33,275 nucleotides of DNA from Lachnospiraceae bacterium (GCA_022796795.1 JAAWJI010000042.1:1-33275), one strand, 5' to 3'. Shown: positions 22,235 to 30,137, counted from the stretch's first letter. Notes: generated by a model from the letters alone, not told the origin. A program made the numbers and translations.

Positions 22235-24541
22235 ATGAGTAATCAAGAAATGGGCATGTGCCCGGAGACCATCAAGAAGAGAGACGGTAAGCCCGTACCC
22301 TTCGATGCCCGGAAGATTCGGGATGCAGTTCAGAAGGCCAATGTGGCGGCGCAGGTGGAGGCTATTTCTCCGCTGCAGTTTGACCAGCTTATCGTATCCA
22401 TTGTGGATGCGATTCCCCGGGGGGAGACGCCCAGTGTAGAGCAGGTGCAGGACATTGTGGAGGAGAAGCTTATTGAGGGAGGTTTTGCCAAGACGGCAAA
22501 AGCCTATATCCTGTATCGGGCCGAGCACACCAAGGTGCGCAAGTCAGAGGCAGACCTGGTAAAGATTTATCAGGAGCTGACTTTTACCAGCGCGGCGGAC
22601 GCAGATATCAAGCGGGAAAATGCCAATATAGATGCGGATACCTCTATGGGTACCATGCTGAAGTACGGCTCCGAGGGAGCCAATTATTTTGTGGATAATT
22701 ATATCCTGCCCAAGGATATCGCCGCCGCCCATATTCACGGGGATATCCATATTCACGACAAGGATTTTTACATGCTCACCGAGACCTGCTGTCAGATCGA
22801 CCTGATTAAGCTGTTTCGGGACGGATTCTGTACCGGCCACGGCTATATCCGGGAGCCCAAGTCCATCCAGAGTTATGCGTCTTTGGCCTGCATTGCCATA
22901 CAGGCCAATCAAAATGAGATGCATGGGGGACAGTCGGTGCCCAACTTTGACTATGCTATGGCTCAGGGCGTGGCCATTACCTTTTGCAAAGAATATTACA
23001 AGGCTCTGGAAAAATATCTGGTGATCCGCTTTGAGCTGTCTTGGGAGCAGGCTGTGGACTGCATCAACAGAATGAAAGAAGCCATTGGCACGGATATTTC
23101 CATGGGAGAGGCCGGACGCTACGGGGAGAAGCTGGCAGACTGGATAGAGAGCCTGGATGATCCTTGGATTCAGGGAGGCCCGGTTTCCCGGGAGGAGATC
23201 CAAAAGGCTCACAAGTGTGCCATGGATCTGGCCTATGAGGAGACAGATTCCGCCACCTATCAGGCCATGGAGGCTCTGATTCACAATCTAAATACCATGA
23301 ATTCCCGGGCAGGGGCTCAGGTGCCCTTTAGTTCCATCAACTACGGCACAGACCATTCTCCCGAGGGGCACATGGTAATTCACAACCTGCTTCTGGTGAC
23401 AGAGAAAGGGTTGGGGAACGGAGAGACAGCTATTTTTCCGGTACAGATTTTCAAGGTGAAGGAAGGAATCAACTACAATCCGGGAGATCCCAACTACGAT
23501 TTGTTCCGGCAGGCGATCCGGACCTCGGCCAAGCGATTGTTCCCCAACTTCAGCTTTATAGACGCTCCCTTTAATCTCCAGTATTATCGGGAGGGGGATT
23601 ATAATACGGAGATTGCCTATATGGGATGCAGGACCAGGGTTATGGGCAACCACTATGATCCCACACGGGAGGTCACCTGCGGGCGGGGTAACCTAAGCTT
23701 TGTGTCCGTGAATCTCCCCCGCATTGGAATTATGGCAAAGGGAAGCCTGGAGGAGTTTTATCATATTCTGGACAAGCGCATTGAGTTGTGCTGCAGGCAG
23801 CTGCTCCATCGTTTCCAGATCCAGTGCAGCAAAAAATGCAGGAATTATCCGTTCCTCATGGGACAGGGCATTTGGATTGATTCGGACGACCTGGATGTGG
23901 ACGACTCCATTGCAGAGGTGTTGAAGCATGGCACCTTAAGCGTGGGCTTTATTGGCCTGGCGGAGACTCTGGTGGCTCTGACCGGAAAGCATCACGGGGA
24001 GAGTTTGGAGAGCCAGCGGCTGGGATTGGAGATCATCGGATACATGCGGAGGAAAATGGATGAGGAGTCGGAGAAGACAGGACTGAACTTTACGCTTTTG
24101 GCCACTCCGGCGGAAGGATTATCCGGACGCTTTGTGCGCATGGACCGCAAACGCTTTGGGGACATTCCTGGGATCACAGACCGGGAGTATTATACCAACT
24201 CTTTCCATGTGCCGGTGTATTATCCCATTCAGGCCTACCAGAAAATCCAGCTGGAGGCGCCCTATCACGCCTTGACGAATGCGGGACATATCAGCTATGT
24301 GGAGCTGGACGGGGATACAGCCAAAAATCCTCAGGCCTTTGAGTCCATAATTCGCTGCATGAAGGATGCGGGAATCGGGTATGGATCTGTCAATCATCCG
24401 GTGGACCGGGATCCGGTCTGCGGCTACACAGGAGTCATTGACGACGTATGCCCGCGCTGCGGCAGAAGAGAGGGCGAATCCGTACCGGTGGAGAAGCTGC
24501 GGGAGCTTCGCAAGCGCTATCCGGATATGCCCAGATATTAG
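22235..24541 (+). CDS. nrdD: Anaerobic ribonucleoside-triphosphate reductase catalytic chain, without its glycyl-radical tail
   Basis: The 768-residue class III reductase makes dNTPs under anoxia. Residues about 8-95 are an ATP-cone (IKKRDGKPVPFDARKIRDAV). The ten-stranded barrel follows, with the loop AYMGCRTRV, where Cys465 is the likely thiyl-radical site. The end has a zinc motif DPVCGYTGVIDDVCPRCG near 725-743, then stops soon after at KRYPDMPRY. Only three of the usual four zinc cysteines are seen, because the first is Asp. The glycyl-radical segment that normally follows is missing and is encoded separately 92 bases downstream. The start at 22235 is chosen for AAGGGG upstream; an earlier ATG at 22220 lacks such a site. 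NrdR boxes control it. Confidence 0.93.
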   Translation: MSNQEMGMCPETIKKRDGKPVPFDARKIRDAVQKANVAAQVEAISPLQFDQLIVSIVDAIPRGETPSVEQVQDIVEEKLIEGGFAKTAKAYILYRAEHTKVRKSEADLVKIYQELTFTSAADADIKRENANIDADTSMGTMLKYGSEGANYFVDNYILPKDIAAAHIHGDIHIHDKDFYMLTETCCQIDLIKLFRDGFCTGHGYIREPKSIQSYASLACIAIQANQNEMHGGQSVPNFDYAMAQGVAITFCKEYYKALEKYLVIRFELSWEQAVDCINRMKEAIGTDISMGEAGRYGEKLADWIESLDDPWIQGGPVSREEIQKAHKCAMDLAYEETDSATYQAMEALIHNLNTMNSRAGAQVPFSSINYGTDHSPEGHMVIHNLLLVTEKGLGNGETAIFPVQIFKVKEGINYNPGDPNYDLFRQAIRTSAKRLFPNFSFIDAPFNLQYYREGDYNTEIAYMGCRTRVMGNHYDPTREVTCGRGNLSFVSVNLPRIGIMAKGSLEEFYHILDKRIELCCRQLLHRFQIQCSKKCRNYPFLMGQGIWIDSDDLDVDDSIAEVLKHGTLSVGFIGLAETLVALTGKHHGESLESQRLGLEIIGYMRRKMDEESEKTGLNFTLLATPAEGLSGRFVRMDRKRFGDIPGITDREYYTNSFHVPVYYPIQAYQKIQLEAPYHALTNAGHISYVELDGDTAKNPQAFESIIRCMKDAGIGYGSVNHPVDRDPVCGYTGVIDDVCPRCGRREGESVPVEKLRELRKRYPDMPRY

Positions 24542-24633
24542 TGAAAAACTTCGGCCGGAACACCGTTTGGGCGCGGGCTCCACGGATGGCAGACAGTAAC
24601 TTATAAAAGAAAAGTAGAAAGAGGGAACGAAGA

Positions 24634-24795
24634 ATGACAAGTAAAGTAACAGCAGTAGAGGGAAATGTGGGAGAAAATGTCAAATTTGACCGGATCCGCC
24701 GGATCACCGGATACCTGGTGGGAACCACGGACCGTTTCAACAATGCAAAGCGGGCTGAGGAACGGGACCGTATCAAGCATGGACTGGAAGCTTAG
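24634..24795 (+). CDS. Stand-alone glycyl-radical domain of NrdD (53 residues)
   Basis: This small gene, too short for routine ORF calling, starts at ATG 24634 with GAGGG 9 bases upstream and ends with TAG at 24793-24795. Its product contains IRRITGYLVGTTDRFNNAKR, the conserved C-terminal glycyl-radical segment of clostridial NrdD, with Gly26 (in R-I-T-G-Y-L) at the radical position. It is in a different frame from nrdD and separated by 92 bases with its own ribosome site, so this is not a simple sequencing frameshift. It overlaps the nrdG start by 17 bases, so both are translated together. It should dock into NrdD and carry the radical installed by NrdG, much as GrcA/YfiD replaces the tail of pyruvate formate-lyase. 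That docking role is inferred. Confidence 0.85.
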   Translation: MTSKVTAVEGNVGENVKFDRIRRITGYLVGTTDRFNNAKRAEERDRIKHGLEA

Positions 24796-25294
24796 GATCA
24801 GCGGAACTATTGGAGATTCCATTGTGGACGGGCCGGGGCTTCGATACGTGATATTTACCCAGGGCTGTCCTCATCACTGCAAAGGCTGCCAGAATCCCCA
24901 GACCCATGACTTGGAGGGGGGATATCTGGCGGATTGGGAAACCATTTTGGCCCCCCTGAGGGAGAATCCCCTGGTTTTCGGGGTAACCTTTTCCGGCGGA
25001 GAGCCCTTTGTTCAGCCGGAGCCTCTGGCCAGATTGGGACGGGAAGTCAAAAGGCTTGGAAAGCACCTGATGATTTATACCGGATATACCTATGAACAGC
25101 TGCTTTGTTTAGGGAAAGAGCAGCCTGCTGTGGAAGAACTGCTGGAGCTGGCGGATCTGCTGGTGGACGGTCCCTATGTGGAAAAGCAGCGGGATTTGAC
25201 ACTGCCCTATCGGGGAAGCGCCAACCAGCGGGTTATAGACTTGAAAAAGACAAGAGATTGTGGTACAGTGACACTGTATCAGAGTGAATATTAG
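24779..25294 (+). CDS. nrdG: Anaerobic ribonucleotide reductase activating protein (radical SAM)
   Basis: The 171-residue protein has the radical-SAM cluster motif in T-Q-G-C-P-H-H-C-K-G-C-Q-N-P-Q (C-x3-C-x2-C) near residues 30-41, and the S-G-G-E-P-F motif that holds the SAM amino group. Its short length fits NrdG. It uses a [4Fe-4S] cluster and S-adenosylmethionine to abstract a hydrogen from the reductase glycine, here probably Gly26 of the separate 53-residue protein. The start is ATG 24779, overlapping the end of that gene; the longer upstream frame runs through the glycyl-radical gene and is not expected to be used. A terminator follows. Confidence 0.93.
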   Translation: MDWKLRISGTIGDSIVDGPGLRYVIFTQGCPHHCKGCQNPQTHDLEGGYLADWETILAPLRENPLVFGVTFSGGEPFVQPEPLARLGREVKRLGKHLMIYTGYTYEQLLCLGKEQPAVEELLELADLLVDGPYVEKQRDLTLPYRGSANQRVIDLKKTRDCGTVTLYQSEY

Positions 25295-25326
25295 GATTTT
25301 ACAGAAATAAGATTCTATAGAAATAA

Positions 25327-25370
25327 GAACATCCAGACTCTGAATAATAGGGAGGCTGGATGTTCTTTTA
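25327..25370 (+). terminator. Rho-independent terminator of the nrdD-nrdG operon
   Basis: A 10-bp stem GAACATCCAG (25327-25336) with CTGGATGTTC (25356-25365) is followed by TTTTA. Confidence 0.75.
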
Positions 25371-25459
25371 TGGCTTCTGTCCTCTGAAAACACAGTCGTT
25401 CCTACAAGGCGATGGGCATAACAGGGACGGAAAGGATGAATAGCAAGGAGATATTATTT

Positions 25460-26509
25460 ATGGAGACCAGGTTGGTGAAACTGGATTATAAAAACCCGGA
25501 TATACAGGCGCTGGCAGAAGCCGGGGAGATTCTGCGGCAGGGAGGACTGGTGGCATTTCCCACAGAGACTGTATACGGACTGGGGGGAGACGCCCTGAAT
25601 CCCCAGGCGTCCCGAAACATTTATGCGGCCAAGGGGCGGCCCTCGGACAATCCTCTGATTGTACATATTGCGGAGCTTTCTTCCCTGGAGGAGATAGCCA
25701 GAGAGATCTCAGGGGAGGCCAGGGGGATGATAGAGGCCTTCTGGCCAGGGCCTCTGACCCTGATCTTTCAGAAAACGGACCGGGTGCCTCCTGAGACCAC
25801 AGGAGGCCTTTCTACGGTAGCGGTGCGCATGCCCAGCGATTTGATTGCGGCAGGCCTGATCCGGGCAGGCGGCGGCTTTGTGGCGGCTCCCAGCGCCAAT
25901 GTATCCGGACGTCCCAGCACCACCACGGCAGCACATGTGATGGAGGATCTGGGGGGAAGAATCCAGATGATCCTGGACGGGGGACAGGCGGTGATCGGCC
26001 TGGAGTCCACCATTGTGGATGTGAGCGGAGAGAAGCCGGTAATTTTGCGTCCGGGTGTGATTACCCGGAAGATGCTGGAGACGGTGGCAGGGGAGATGAC
26101 CGTGGACCCGGCGCTGATCGCTCCCGATTCCGATATCCGGCCCAAAGCCCCGGGGATGAAATACCGGCACTATGCGCCCCGGGCAGAGCTGACCGTGGTG
26201 GAGGGAGAGCAGGAAATGGTGACGGAGCGGATCAATGCCCTGGTCAGAGAATGGGAGCAGCAGGGAGGAAAGGCAGGGATCATTGCCACAGAGGAAAGTC
26301 GGGAGAGGTATCCCGAAGGATTGGTGAAATGCGTGGGCTCCCGTTTGCAGGAGGAGCAGATTGCCGCCCATTTGTATGAGGTGCTGCGGGAGTTTGACGA
26401 GTCGGAGGTCACCAGGATTTACTCGGAATCCTTTGGGGACGCCAGCATCGGCGCAGCGATTATGAACCGGCTTATGAAAGCAGCCGGCCAGCATGTAATA
26501 CATGTCTGA
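25460..26509 (+). CDS. L-threonylcarbamoyladenylate synthase (Sua5/TsaC with C-terminal domain)
   Basis: The 349-residue protein carries the YrdC-fold marks FPTETVYGLG near residue 35, the K-G-R-P-S-D-N-P-L loop near 60 and P-S-A-N-V-S-G-R-P-S. A C-terminal Sua5 domain (about 230-345) distinguishes it from short TsaC. It makes threonylcarbamoyl-AMP from threonine, bicarbonate and ATP, the first step of the tRNA t6A37 modification. The start at 25460 is chosen because AAGGAG lies 9 bases upstream; in-frame ATGs at 25412 and 25436 lack a well-placed site. Its end is close to the convergent DEAD-box gene. Confidence 0.92.
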   Translation: METRLVKLDYKNPDIQALAEAGEILRQGGLVAFPTETVYGLGGDALNPQASRNIYAAKGRPSDNPLIVHIAELSSLEEIAREISGEARGMIEAFWPGPLTLIFQKTDRVPPETTGGLSTVAVRMPSDLIAAGLIRAGGGFVAAPSANVSGRPSTTTAAHVMEDLGGRIQMILDGGQAVIGLESTIVDVSGEKPVILRPGVITRKMLETVAGEMTVDPALIAPDSDIRPKAPGMKYRHYAPRAELTVVEGEQEMVTERINALVREWEQQGGKAGIIATEESRERYPEGLVKCVGSRLQEEQIAAHLYEVLREFDESEVTRIYSESFGDASIGAAIMNRLMKAAGQHVIHV

Positions 26510-26513
26510 CCGG
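26484..26513. terminator. Imperfect hairpin at the convergent gene ends
   Basis: CCGGCCAG (26484-26491) pairs with CTGACCGG (26506-26513) with one wobble, and an inner CATGT/ACATG pair extends the stem. Only three T follow. It could act as a weak two-way terminator overlapping the last codons of the Sua5 gene. Confidence 0.4.
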
Positions 26514-26519
26514 CCAGAT

Positions 26520-28139
26520 TTATCGGTTTCGTGTTTTCCATTTTCGTTCTGATGTAGATTTCTGGGTGGCCCGTTCCATGCGGACAGGCTTTCCCAGAAT
26601 TTTTGCATTCCGCATGGAATACAAAACCTCCCGGGCGTGATCCTTGGGAATATCCACAAAGGTATATTTATCGTGCATATCAATGGAGCCGATGATCTTG
26701 CCTGGCAATCCGGATTCTCCCGCAATAGCGCCCACAATATTTCCGGGACCCGCTCCCTGCTCTTTTCCGATATTGAGGAACAGGCGAACCATGCCCTCCT
26801 CCGCGTCATGGAGAACCCGGGGAGAGGCGGGCATCATGTCGTCGCTGTTCAGATCCCGGGAAACGGGATGCAGCTTCAGCAAAGCGGCCGCCACATCAAT
26901 GGCAGAGTAATTGTGCTCCTCCATGCGGCATTCCAGCACATTTCGGTAAGAGGTCAGATCCTCTGTCTCAATGATGGTTCCTACCTCCTGAAACAGATTT
27001 TCCATACGGGTCTCATTCACGTCAGAGAGGGAAGGAATGGGCCGGGGGGAAATCCTGGTGTGACAGTAGCGCTGTAGATCCCGCAGGTGATAGATTTCCC
27101 GGCCTGAAATAAAGGTAAAAGCAAGTCCATTCTTTCCGGCACGGCCGGTACGACCAATGCGGTGGACGTAATACTCATCGTCCTGAGGAAGATCATAGTT
27201 GAACACAATGTCCACATCATCCACATCAATACCTCGGGCCGCCACGTCTGTAGCAACCAGGACGGAGGCTTTGCCGCCGCGGAAGGCTTCCATAACACGA
27301 TCACGCTGCTGCTGTTTTAGATCCCCGTGGAGCCCCTCTGCGGCATAGCCCTGATTTTGCAGCAGGGCTGTGAGCTCGTCCACTGTGCGCTTGGTATTAC
27401 AGAATACCATGGAGAGATGGGGAGTATACATATCCAGCAGGCGGGTGAGAAGCTCCGCCTTGTAGCTGGGGCGCACGTCAAAATAATATTGCTCGATATT
27501 CTGGACGGTGAGTTCCTTTTTCACGACACGGACCAGCTGAGCGTCCCGCTGGTACTGATGGGTAATTTCCAGGATGGGCGGAGGCATAGTGGCGGAAAAG
27601 AGGGCCGTCTGTCTCTCCACAGGAGTATCCTGCAAAATGGTTTCAATATCCTCACGGAATCCCATATTCAACATTTCGTCTGCTTCGTCCAGAATCACGG
27701 TATGTACCCGGTCAACCCGCAGGGTCCTGCGACGCATGTGATCCATGACTCTGCCCGGCGTGCCGACAATGATCTGGACGCCGCCTCTGAGGGCGCGGAT
27801 CTGCTGGCCGATATCCTGACCTCCGTAGACAGGCAGCAATCGGATGCCATGAGTAAAAGAGGCGAGACGACGGATTTCTCCGGCCACCTGTATGGCCAGC
27901 TCCCGTGTGGGACACAGGATCAGGGTCTGCAGACTGTGGTTGGCGGGATCAATTTTTTCTAACACGGGAAGTGCAAAGGCTGCAGTTTTGCCGGTGCCTG
28001 TCTGGGCCTGGCCGATCACGTCACGTCCATCCAGAAGGAGAGGAATCGTCTGGGCCTGAATGGGAGTCGCTTCCTCATACCCCATTTCCTGAACACCTCG
28101 AAGCAGCGCCGGACTGATGTTCATTTCTTCAAATTTCAT
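26520..28139 (-). CDS. DEAD-box RNA helicase with C-terminal DbpA-type RNA-binding domain
   Basis: The 539-residue protein starts KFEEMNISPALLRGVQEMGY with the Q motif. It has Walker A AQTGTGKT, P-T-R-E-L-A, the motif D-E-A-D, S-A-T, a second RecA domain and HRIGRTGRAG. The last part (about 430-525) resembles the DbpA/CshA RNA-binding fold, with FLNIGKEQGAGPGNIVGAIA and Y-T-F-V-D-I-P. It probably helps ribosome assembly, RNA decay or cold adaptation, as DeaD/CshA/DbpA proteins do; the exact RNA target is not visible. The start at MKFEE is preferred to an ATG 18 codons upstream, because the Q-motif region begins there. A long leader precedes it. Confidence 0.92.
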   Translation of the reverse strand: MKFEEMNISPALLRGVQEMGYEEATPIQAQTIPLLLDGRDVIGQAQTGTGKTAAFALPVLEKIDPANHSLQTLILCPTRELAIQVAGEIRRLASFTHGIRLLPVYGGQDIGQQIRALRGGVQIIVGTPGRVMDHMRRRTLRVDRVHTVILDEADEMLNMGFREDIETILQDTPVERQTALFSATMPPPILEITHQYQRDAQLVRVVKKELTVQNIEQYYFDVRPSYKAELLTRLLDMYTPHLSMVFCNTKRTVDELTALLQNQGYAAEGLHGDLKQQQRDRVMEAFRGGKASVLVATDVAARGIDVDDVDIVFNYDLPQDDEYYVHRIGRTGRAGKNGLAFTFISGREIYHLRDLQRYCHTRISPRPIPSLSDVNETRMENLFQEVGTIIETEDLTSYRNVLECRMEEHNYSAIDVAAALLKLHPVSRDLNSDDMMPASPRVLHDAEEGMVRLFLNIGKEQGAGPGNIVGAIAGESGLPGKIIGSIDMHDKYTFVDIPKDHAREVLYSMRNAKILGKPVRMERATQKSTSERKWKTRNR

Positions 28140-28295
28140 AAATAGATGTTCATTCCTTTCTGAGGATATGATTGGTTGACAGGGGTAAATCAAGCCGTAT
28201 GAGGCTTAGAGACAGACAAAAGAGAACCGCAGAGCCAATATCAGTGTTCTACGGAATTATTACATAGTTCGAAACGTTCTAATTTGACTACCTAC

Positions 28296-28324
28296 ATTAT
28301 ACACGAATAATCCCAGTCTGTCTA
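28296..28324 (-). promoter_or_regulatory. Promoter and long leader of the DEAD-box gene
   Basis: On the minus strand TAGACA (28324-28319), a 17-base spacer and a perfect TATAAT (28301-28296). The leader to the start codon is about 150 bases and can fold into small stems, for example AAGCC/GGCTT near 28191-28207, a layout often seen for cold-inducible RNA helicase genes. Spacer 28140-28434 holds no gene I can support. Confidence 0.7.
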
Positions 28325-28434
28325 TAATATTTGCAGCTTTTTTTCGAATGGAAAATAAAATACCAGGAGAGCTTTTCGATAAAAAAATTTTGGAAAGCCA
28401 TGTTGAATGAAGAAGACAAACCAGGGATATAGAT

Positions 28435-28693
28435 ATGGAGGACTATCTGGCTGATATGTTTGTTACCCCGGATCAGTTTGTGGTTTTATCAGCGCCGAAA
28501 GCACAAAATAACATACGCTTTGTTCAGGCCTGTACACATGATGGAGAGATTAAGGTTGAGTTAGGTATTGAAGAAAAAGGGACGCGTTTGTATTATAAGA
28601 TGTGTACTCGAAGAGTGTTATCGTATTTTCCTTGATTTTTATGATGATATATTTGTTCCTGATATGGCAGAATATAAGCCGGTGGAGTTTTGA
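28435..28693 (+). pseudogene. Frameshifted gene of a small unknown protein
   Basis: The first frame (28435-28635) gives 66 residues opening MEDYLADMFVTPDQFVVLSA and a further run rich in Glu and Lys. Near 28600 the sense passes to the neighbouring frame, which continues E-E-C-Y-R-I-F-L-D-F-Y-D-D-I-F and ends at the TGA 28691-28693. A single-base shift joins the two into an intact protein of about 85 residues. I do not recognise the family. It has no clear ribosome site and is AT-rich, unlike the core genes. Confidence 0.5.
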
Positions 28694-28776
28694 GAGGTTT
28701 ATCAAGCTTGCTGATTGGGATTTATATCAATCGTCGGTGTGGGCATGGTAGAGCTTTCCGCACATTAGCGAATAGA

Positions 28777-28806
28777 GTGTAACCAAAAGTGTAACTAACT
28801 GTAACC
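28777..28806. repeat. Three short TGTAAC repeats beside the tRNA-Leu(AAG) terminator
   Basis: GTGTAACC, GTGTAACT and CTGTAACC occur at about 28777, 28789 and 28799. Spacing of 10 to 12 bases recalls repeated protein-binding sites, for example integrase arm sites near a tRNA 3' end. That reading is a guess. Confidence 0.35.
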
Positions 28807-28814
28807 AATTATTT

Positions 28815-28858
28815 AAAAAATAAAAAATGGGGAAACCCTAGTAAAATCAAGGTTTCCC
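28815..28858 (-). terminator. Terminator of the tRNA-Leu(AAG) transcript
   Basis: On the minus strand GGGAAACC (28858-28851) pairs with GGTTTCCC (28837-28830), then a tract ATTTTTTATTTTTT. It starts about 15 bases after the tRNA 3' end. Confidence 0.8.
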
Positions 28859-28872
28859 ACACTTCTAACCAA

Positions 28873-28956
28873 TGCGGAAGATGGGACTTGAACCCACACG
28901 GCACGAATGCCACAAGATCCTTAGTCTTGCTCGTCTGCCAGTTCCGACACTTCCGC
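28873..28956 (-). tRNA. tRNA-Leu (anticodon AAG)
   Basis: The 84-base tRNA has acceptor arms GCGGAAG/CTTCCGC with discriminator A. Its anticodon stem CAAGA/TCTTG encloses loop CTAAGGA, so the anticodon is AAG and reads CUU. A long variable arm GGCATTCGTGCC and a T arm with TTCAAGT confirm class II tRNA-Leu. CCA is not encoded. A first-position A is unusual in bacteria and would need A-to-I editing to read other codons. Confidence 0.92.
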
Positions 28957-28990
28957 ATATAGATTGCGTTTCCATTCACAACGCCTAATT

Positions 28991-29019
28991 ATCATAGCAT
29001 TATTGCATTTAAATGTCAA
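28991..29019 (-). promoter_or_regulatory. Promoter of tRNA-Leu(AAG)
   Basis: On the minus strand a perfect TTGACA (29019-29014), a 17-base spacer and TATGAT (28996-28991). Confidence 0.75.
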
Positions 29020-29072
29020 GAAAAATTTGCTGTTTTCTACAATATATTTTTGATTTTTTTTGAGAAAATATA

Positions 29073-29101
29073 TTGACATTTGTAAAAAAATGCAGTAAAA
29101 T
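29073..29101 (+). promoter_or_regulatory. Promoter of the first tRNA-Leu(CAG)
   Basis: TTGACA (29073-29078), a 17-base spacer and TAAAAT (29096-29101), divergent from the tRNA-Leu(AAG) promoter. Confidence 0.8.
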
Positions 29102-29112
29102 ATCATTTGTTC

Positions 29113-29195
29113 GCAGGAGTGGCGGAATGGCAGACGCGCAGGCTTCAGGTGCCTGTAGTCGCAAGGCTGTGTGGGTTCAAGTCCCATCTCCTGCA
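29113..29195 (+). tRNA. tRNA-Leu (anticodon CAG), copy 1
   Basis: The 83-base class II tRNA has acceptor GCAGGAG/CTCCTGC, discriminator A, anticodon stem CAGGC/GCCTG with loop TTCAGGT (anticodon CAG, codon CUG) and a long variable arm. It is identical over its full length to the tRNA at 32576. CCA is not encoded. Confidence 0.95.
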
Positions 29196-29198
29196 TAG

Positions 29199-29241
29199 AG
29201 AGCAGTAAGTTTTGTGGAAAACAGGATTTACTGCTCTTTTG
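29199..29241 (+). terminator. Terminator after tRNA-Leu(CAG) copy 1
   Basis: AGAGCAGTAA (29199-29208) pairs perfectly with TTACTGCTCT (29228-29237), followed by TTT. It starts three bases after the tRNA. Confidence 0.75.
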
Positions 29242-29300
29242 TCTTACAGGAATATTTTCGCCTGTCATGGGCGCACAGGTTCGGGAAAGGAGAGGAGGCT

Positions 29301-29981
29301 GTGTTTTTCACATCTCTGACAGAATGGACGCCGGGAAACCTGCTTTTGCGCATGGTTGTTTCCTTTGTTCTGGGAGCTCTGATTGGAATTGACCGGGGCG
29401 CAAAGAAACGGGGAGGAGGAGCGCGCACAGACGCGGCGGTTTGTCTGGGCTCGGCTCTTGTGATGATGACGGCTCAGTATGTGGGTATTACGTTTCCTGG
29501 AAAAACAGATATTACCAGGCTGGCTGCCCAGGTGGTAAGCGGCGTAGGATTTCTGGGCGCCGGTTCCATCATTGTCTCCGGTCATCAGGTGAAAGGGTTG
29601 ACTTCCGCTGCCAGCATATGGATCTGTGCCTGTATTGGTATTGCCACAGGAATCGGATTTGTAGACGGAGCGGTGATTCTGACTTTAATTTTGTTAGTTG
29701 GTCTTCATCTCCTGCCTCTTATTGAGGAAAGAGTGTACTATTATTCCCGCTATATCCGCCTGTATGTGGAGGTAAGGGAGAGCGGAACTGTGGCCATGCT
29801 GCTCCATCAGCTGAAGATTGATGGATGTAAGGTGGATATGTATGATATCGAGCGGCCTGGAACTCAGGGGCAATCCTTTACGGCATTGATTACGGTCCAT
29901 ATACCCTGGAGATTTTCTAAGGAGGAGTATTTAAAAAGCCTGGGGGAGCTGGATGGGATCCTGTTTGTGGATACCATGTAA
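29301..29981 (+). CDS. MgtC/SapB-family membrane protein
   Basis: The 226-residue protein has an N-terminal membrane part with four or five spans and the MgtC marks GALIGIDRG, G-A-R-T-D-A-A-V-C-L-G-S and Q-V-V-S-G-V-G-F-L-G-A-G-S-I, then T-S-A-A-S-I-W. A short soluble C-terminal domain (about 160-226) follows. MgtC proteins are linked to Mg2+ limitation and survival in hosts; many bacterial homologues are unstudied. The GTG at 29301 is chosen as start because AAAGGAG lies 8 bases upstream; the frame open further up runs through the tRNA terminator. It has a terminator after it, and no promoter of its own was evident. Confidence 0.88.
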   Translation: MFFTSLTEWTPGNLLLRMVVSFVLGALIGIDRGAKKRGGGARTDAAVCLGSALVMMTAQYVGITFPGKTDITRLAAQVVSGVGFLGAGSIIVSGHQVKGLTSAASIWICACIGIATGIGFVDGAVILTLILLVGLHLLPLIEERVYYYSRYIRLYVEVRESGTVAMLLHQLKIDGCKVDMYDIERPGTQGQSFTALITVHIPWRFSKEEYLKSLGELDGILFVDTM

Positions 29982-30079
29982 TGATCTTTGTATGTTACCC
30001 TTTGTCTGTGTGAAATATTGGCGTTGTCCGGGACAGGAATGGGCAAGCTGATATGTTATAAATGAACAGAATCGTATTG

Positions 30080-30124
30080 AACCGCTGCGGTCCAGAGAAG
30101 TATTTGGATTGCAGCGGTTTTTTA
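30080..30124 (+). terminator. Terminator after the MgtC-like gene
   Basis: AACCGCTGC (30080-30088) pairs with GCAGCGGTT (30111-30119), then a run of T. Confidence 0.8.
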
Positions 30125-30137
30125 TTGCGTCCAGGGG

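Noticed and set aside
24665..24778. Upstream extension of NrdG to a start at 24665
   Set aside because: It would overlap the glycyl-radical gene almost fully in another frame. The NrdG family start fits ATG 24779.
28921..29268. Minus-strand frame containing MQEMGLEPTQPCDYRHLKP
   Set aside because: It is the complement of tRNA-Leu(CAG); the same spurious peptide recurs at the second tRNA copy (32360-32683).
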